DNA of 7,903 nt from Sulfurimonas sp. (lineage in GTDB: Bacteria > Campylobacterota > Campylobacteria > Campylobacterales > Sulfurimonadaceae), in assembly GCA_027063295.1 (NCBI GenBank), contig JAMORZ010000127.1, positions 1 to 7,903 of the forward strand, given 5' to 3'. Below, piece after piece: positions 5,971 to 7,903 of the stretch (positions within the stretch are counted from its first letter, which is position 1; each line of letters starts with the position of its first letter). The position numbers and the translations under genes are program-made. The notes beneath the pieces are model-generated. The model saw nothing but the letters and a program-made list of their open reading frames with translations, ran no database searches and was not told where the DNA came from.

Positions 5971-6726
5971 CTATACCAGCCCTCTTAAGAGCACAAGCAT
6001 CACTATCCCACCAAAAAGATACCCATCGATACGATCTAGCACTCCACCGTGACCTGGGAGGATATCTCCACTATCTTTTACACCAGCACTGCGTTTGAGT
6101 GATGATTCAAAAAGATCACCAAAGATAGAGCTCACAGCAACTGCGAAGCTCACAAGAAACGCAACACCCAAATCAACAATCCCAAGACCAAAAAACATAC
6201 CACCGAGTGTCGCAACAACGATGCCACCTACAACACCCTCCATCGTTTTATTGGGACTTGTTTCACAAAATGGAGTTTTTCCTATGCTTTTGCCCACTGC
6301 ATACGCACCAACATCAGTAAGTGCTACAACAGCCAAGAGCCATAAAAGTGACATCACACCATACTCTTGGTACATTGTAAACATAAATAGCATCCCTGCA
6401 GTTGGGTAGATAAAAGGGAAAAAGTCTCTCCATGGGATCTCTTTGTTAAACGCAACAGCACTCGCATAAGCAACACCAGCCAACACAAACAGATCATCAC
6501 CATAAGGGTAGATACCAGCTAAAAGCCAGACACCTATTGCAAATGGAAGTAGTCCATCTCTCTCAACTCCAAAAAGTTTCAAAGCTTCTTGAAATGCCAT
6601 AAGATAGATCGCTCCAAACACTAGCCACATCACAAAAAAGTTATCTATCAGCCCAATGATAAACACGGCAGCTAAAAGTGCTAAACCTGTGTTAATCCTC
6701 TCTTTGTTGTTTTCATACATACTCAT
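5971..6726 (-). CDS. cdsA: Phosphatidate cytidylyltransferase (CDP-diacylglycerol synthase)
   Basis: An inner-membrane enzyme that joins CTP and phosphatidic acid into CDP-diacylglycerol, the precursor of phosphatidylethanolamine, phosphatidylglycerol and cardiolipin. The 251-residue protein is made of several hydrophobic segments and ends with the full CdsA signature at about 208-234: SSLKR, then KDSGDILPGHGG, then LDRID, including the metal-binding aspartates. The conserved TDVGAYAVGKSIGK (137-150) and SPNKTMEG (157-164) are also present. The length is slightly short against E. coli CdsA but normal for Campylobacterota. The ATG at 6726 is supported by AGGGA (6736-6740) 9 bases away; a second ATG at 6720 is too far from that site. 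The TAG stop abuts the TTG of dxr with no gap. Confidence 0.97.
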   Translation of the reverse strand: MSMYENNKERINTGLALLAAVFIIGLIDNFFVMWLVFGAIYLMAFQEALKLFGVERDGLLPFAIGVWLLAGIYPYGDDLFVLAGVAYASAVAFNKEIPWRDFFPFIYPTAGMLFMFTMYQEYGVMSLLWLLAVVALTDVGAYAVGKSIGKTPFCETSPNKTMEGVVGGIVVATLGGMFFGLGIVDLGVAFLVSFAVAVSSIFGDLFESSLKRSAGVKDSGDILPGHGGVLDRIDGYLFGGIVMLVLLRGLV

Positions 6727-6788
6727 AATAAAAGTTCCCTAAGAAAAAAGTTCTTAGATTATAACGAGTTAGAGTTTAAAAGGAGTTT
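6727..6788 (-). promoter_or_regulatory. Probable promoter and leader of the cdsA-dxr operon
   Basis: This is the largest gap in the upstream cluster. On the minus strand it has a perfect TATAAT (6763-6758) with T-rich sequence before it and no clear -35, the usual form of Campylobacterota sigma70 promoters. The inferred transcript would start near 6751. A perfect 7-bp hairpin (CTAAGAA, 6739-6745, with TTCTTAG, 6751-6757) lies next to it and includes the first bases of the AGGGA ribosome binding site of cdsA. Confidence 0.45.
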
Positions 6789-6794
6789 TTAAAC
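6774..6794. repeat. AT-rich inverted repeat at the end of the small acidic-protein gene
   Basis: Arms GTTTAAAA (6774-6781) and TTTTAAAC (6787-6794) pair perfectly around a 5-base loop and span the TAA stop at 6789-6791. It could be a weak transcript-end or attenuating hairpin between the NFACT pair and cdsA. There is no following T-run and the stem is almost all A-T, so termination would be inefficient. Confidence 0.3.
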
Positions 6795-7094
6795 AGTGAT
6801 ATCAAGTTTGTAGATTTGTGTTTCCTCTTCTGATGAGTCATCATTCTCTTCTCTTTTTTCACTACGTTCATTTTCACGATCAGCTTCATCTTTAGTGTGT
6901 TCACGATCAGGGTCTATCTCTTGGTTCTCCTCTGTTGGACGAACCTCTAACACTTTTTCATCACGCTCTTGAAGTTGAGTTTGTGCAACCATATTTTGAA
7001 AATCAACTCTATTGTTGTGAGCATTTTGCATAGAAGTAGCTGCAGGTGTCATCTGATTTACGAAGATTGTATTTGATACTGGACCTACTGCCAT
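6789..7094 (-). CDS. Small, highly charged, probably disordered or coiled-coil protein of unknown function
   Basis: I do not recognise a function. The 101-residue protein has two parts. Residues 1-40 are polar with few charges (MAVGPVSNTIFVNQ, then RVDFQNMVAQTQLQ). Residues about 43-90 are an extremely charged stretch rich in Glu, Asp, Arg and Lys that should be disordered or a long helix, and the chain ends in a hydrophobic YKLDITV. There is no signal peptide or membrane segment, so it should be cytoplasmic. A very good AAGGAG (7101-7106) sits 6 bases from the ATG at 7094. A GTG at 7097 is in frame but too close. The ATG overlaps the NFACT stop (TGATG), so the two are translationally coupled. 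As I recall, C. jejuni has a small coiled-coil gene (Cj1348c) at the same place, so the pairing may be old. Confidence 0.8.
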   Translation of the reverse strand: MAVGPVSNTIFVNQMTPAATSMQNAHNNRVDFQNMVAQTQLQERDEKVLEVRPTEENQEIDPDREHTKDEADRENERSEKREENDDSSEEETQIYKLDITV

Positions 7095-7903
7095 CACTCA
7101 CTCCTTGTATCAACCTCTATGGTTTTATATTTGTTGTAAAGCACATTGGCACCACTTTGGATGCTCACTTCCCTACGTGGAGTATAATCGACCAAATATC
7201 GATCTTCTACAGTGGTTGTAAAATCAACACACAATCTCGCTGCTGCTTCTATCACTTTTAATGGGAGATTTTGCTTGTCTGTTGTGATAATCACATGGCA
7301 TGATGGTCTATCTTTCATATGCAACCACACATCTTTTGCTCTTGCGTTTTGTAAAAGCTCAACATTGCCTTTTTCATTTTTCCCAAGCTGTACTTTATAC
7401 CCCTCTATCCAAAACTGCTCTATGGAGTCGTTGTGTTTGAGTTTTTTTGTATGTTGTTGTTTTGGAAAAAGCATCTCTATTTTGGCTGTATCTTTTGCAC
7501 TCTCGACAGTATGTATAAAAAGTTTTGTATGCTCTATCTTTGAGCGGAGCGATTCCTCCTCTATGTGCAAATGTTTTGCTCTTTGTTTTGCTTTTTTACT
7601 TTTTGTAAAGAACATATTGCTAATAAGGTGTGCAGAAGCAAAAGGTTTTTCAAGCTCGATCTTTAGTATTGAGCCATCATAGTCTTGAAGTTCAAGCTTT
7701 TGTGCATAGGGCTTGATATTGTGGATATTTGAGAGTACAAGGTTGCCATAGTGTTCATACTTTTGAGCCTCTTGTAAAAGAGTCTCTTCATCATCAAGTC
7801 TCTCATAGAGTTTTTGAAGTTTTTTGAGCTTTTTTTGCAGGAGTGCTACTTTTTGTTTTTTCAGTTGAGAGAGTTTTTGCTCCTGCTCTTTTAGATAAAC
7901 ATC
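7094..7903 (-). CDS. NFACT-family protein (RqcH/FbpA-like), 5' end outside the window
   Basis: The gene continues past the right edge; 269 C-terminal residues are visible. The reading frame is open to base 7903, and the methionine codon at 7615 is internal, not the start. Visible first is a Lys/Gln/Leu-rich coiled coil, then a conserved YEHYGNLVLSNIHNIKP, a basic linker FTKSKKAKQRAKH, a second helical stretch and the NFACT-R domain with GYKVQLGKNEKGN and DVWLHMKDRPSCHVII. Relatives such as Bacillus RqcH bind stalled 50S subunits with peptidyl-tRNA and add C-terminal alanine tails; older annotations call the family fibronectin-binding protein. Whether this member elongates tails cannot be judged, because the N-terminal domain with the tRNA-contacting residues is missing. 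The stop overlaps the next start. Confidence 0.92.
   Translation of the reverse strand, partial: DVYLKEQEQKLSQLKKQKVALLQKKLKKLQKLYERLDDEETLLQEAQKYEHYGNLVLSNIHNIKPYAQKLELQDYDGSILKIELEKPFASAHLISNMFFTKSKKAKQRAKHLHIEEESLRSKIEHTKLFIHTVESAKDTAKIEMLFPKQQHTKKLKHNDSIEQFWIEGYKVQLGKNEKGNVELLQNARAKDVWLHMKDRPSCHVIITTDKQNLPLKVIEAAARLCVDFTTTVEDRYLVDYTPRREVSIQSGANVLYNKYKTIEVDTRSE

Noticed and set aside
7094..7615. A separate 173-residue gene starting at the ATG at 7615
   Set aside because: The same frame continues upstream without a stop to base 7903 and encodes conserved NFACT sequence, so this methionine is internal.
7212..7682. Plus-strand open frame (156 codons) opposite the NFACT gene
   Set aside because: The minus-strand frame has clear NFACT-R and coiled-coil sequence and is open to the edge. 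The plus-strand product is Cys/Ser/Phe-rich with no recognisable family.

Overview
The window looks like a chromosomal segment of a Campylobacterota (epsilonproteobacterial) genome, probably a free-living Sulfurimonas-like or Arcobacter-like lineage. The reasons are low G+C, tight same-strand packing, a Dxr that begins right at its GSTGSIG nucleotide-binding loop, a dCache-GGDEF sensor typical of this phylum, and the gene order NFACT / small charged protein / cdsA / dxr / ... / tsaD. From memory, that order matches Campylobacter jejuni Cj1349c to Cj1344c. The species is not determined.

Every gene I accept is on the minus strand, so transcription runs from high to low coordinates. In that order they are: the 3' part of an NFACT (RqcH/FbpA-like) gene (7903-7094, cut by the window edge), a small acidic protein (7094-6789), cdsA (6726-5971), dxr (5970-4891), a C5-cytosine DNA methyltransferase (4894-3833), a ribbon-helix-helix antitoxin (3791-3582), a RelE-like toxin (3598-3335), tsaD (3312-2329), a membrane diguanylate cyclase (2294-723) and thiol peroxidase tpx (606-103). 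Gaps are mostly 0-40 bp with several overlaps, so 7903-723 probably reads as one or a few linked operons. Internal promoter candidates lie before cdsA and before the toxin-antitoxin pair. tpx has its own 116-bp leader and a strong ribosome binding site.

The housekeeping genes cover CDP-diacylglycerol synthesis (cdsA), the second step of the MEP isoprenoid pathway (dxr), tRNA t6A modification (tsaD), probable rescue of stalled ribosomes (NFACT) and peroxide defence (tpx). Between dxr and tsaD lies an accessory cargo: an apparently complete cytosine methyltransferase with no restriction enzyme beside it, followed by a RelBE-like pair. In C. jejuni I recall this slot holding a peptidoglycan peptidase (Pgp1). 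The cargo is the most notable part of the window, and the toxin-antitoxin unit now sits just upstream of the normally essential tsaD.

I see no rRNA, tRNA, CRISPR array, insertion sequence or clearly new system. The more unusual details are a cdsA/dxr junction with the two genes in one frame separated by a single TAG, a palindrome and 9-bp-phased repeats before the antitoxin, a poorly initiated diguanylate cyclase gene behind a small hairpin, and an extra cysteine beside the catalytic arginine of Tpx.
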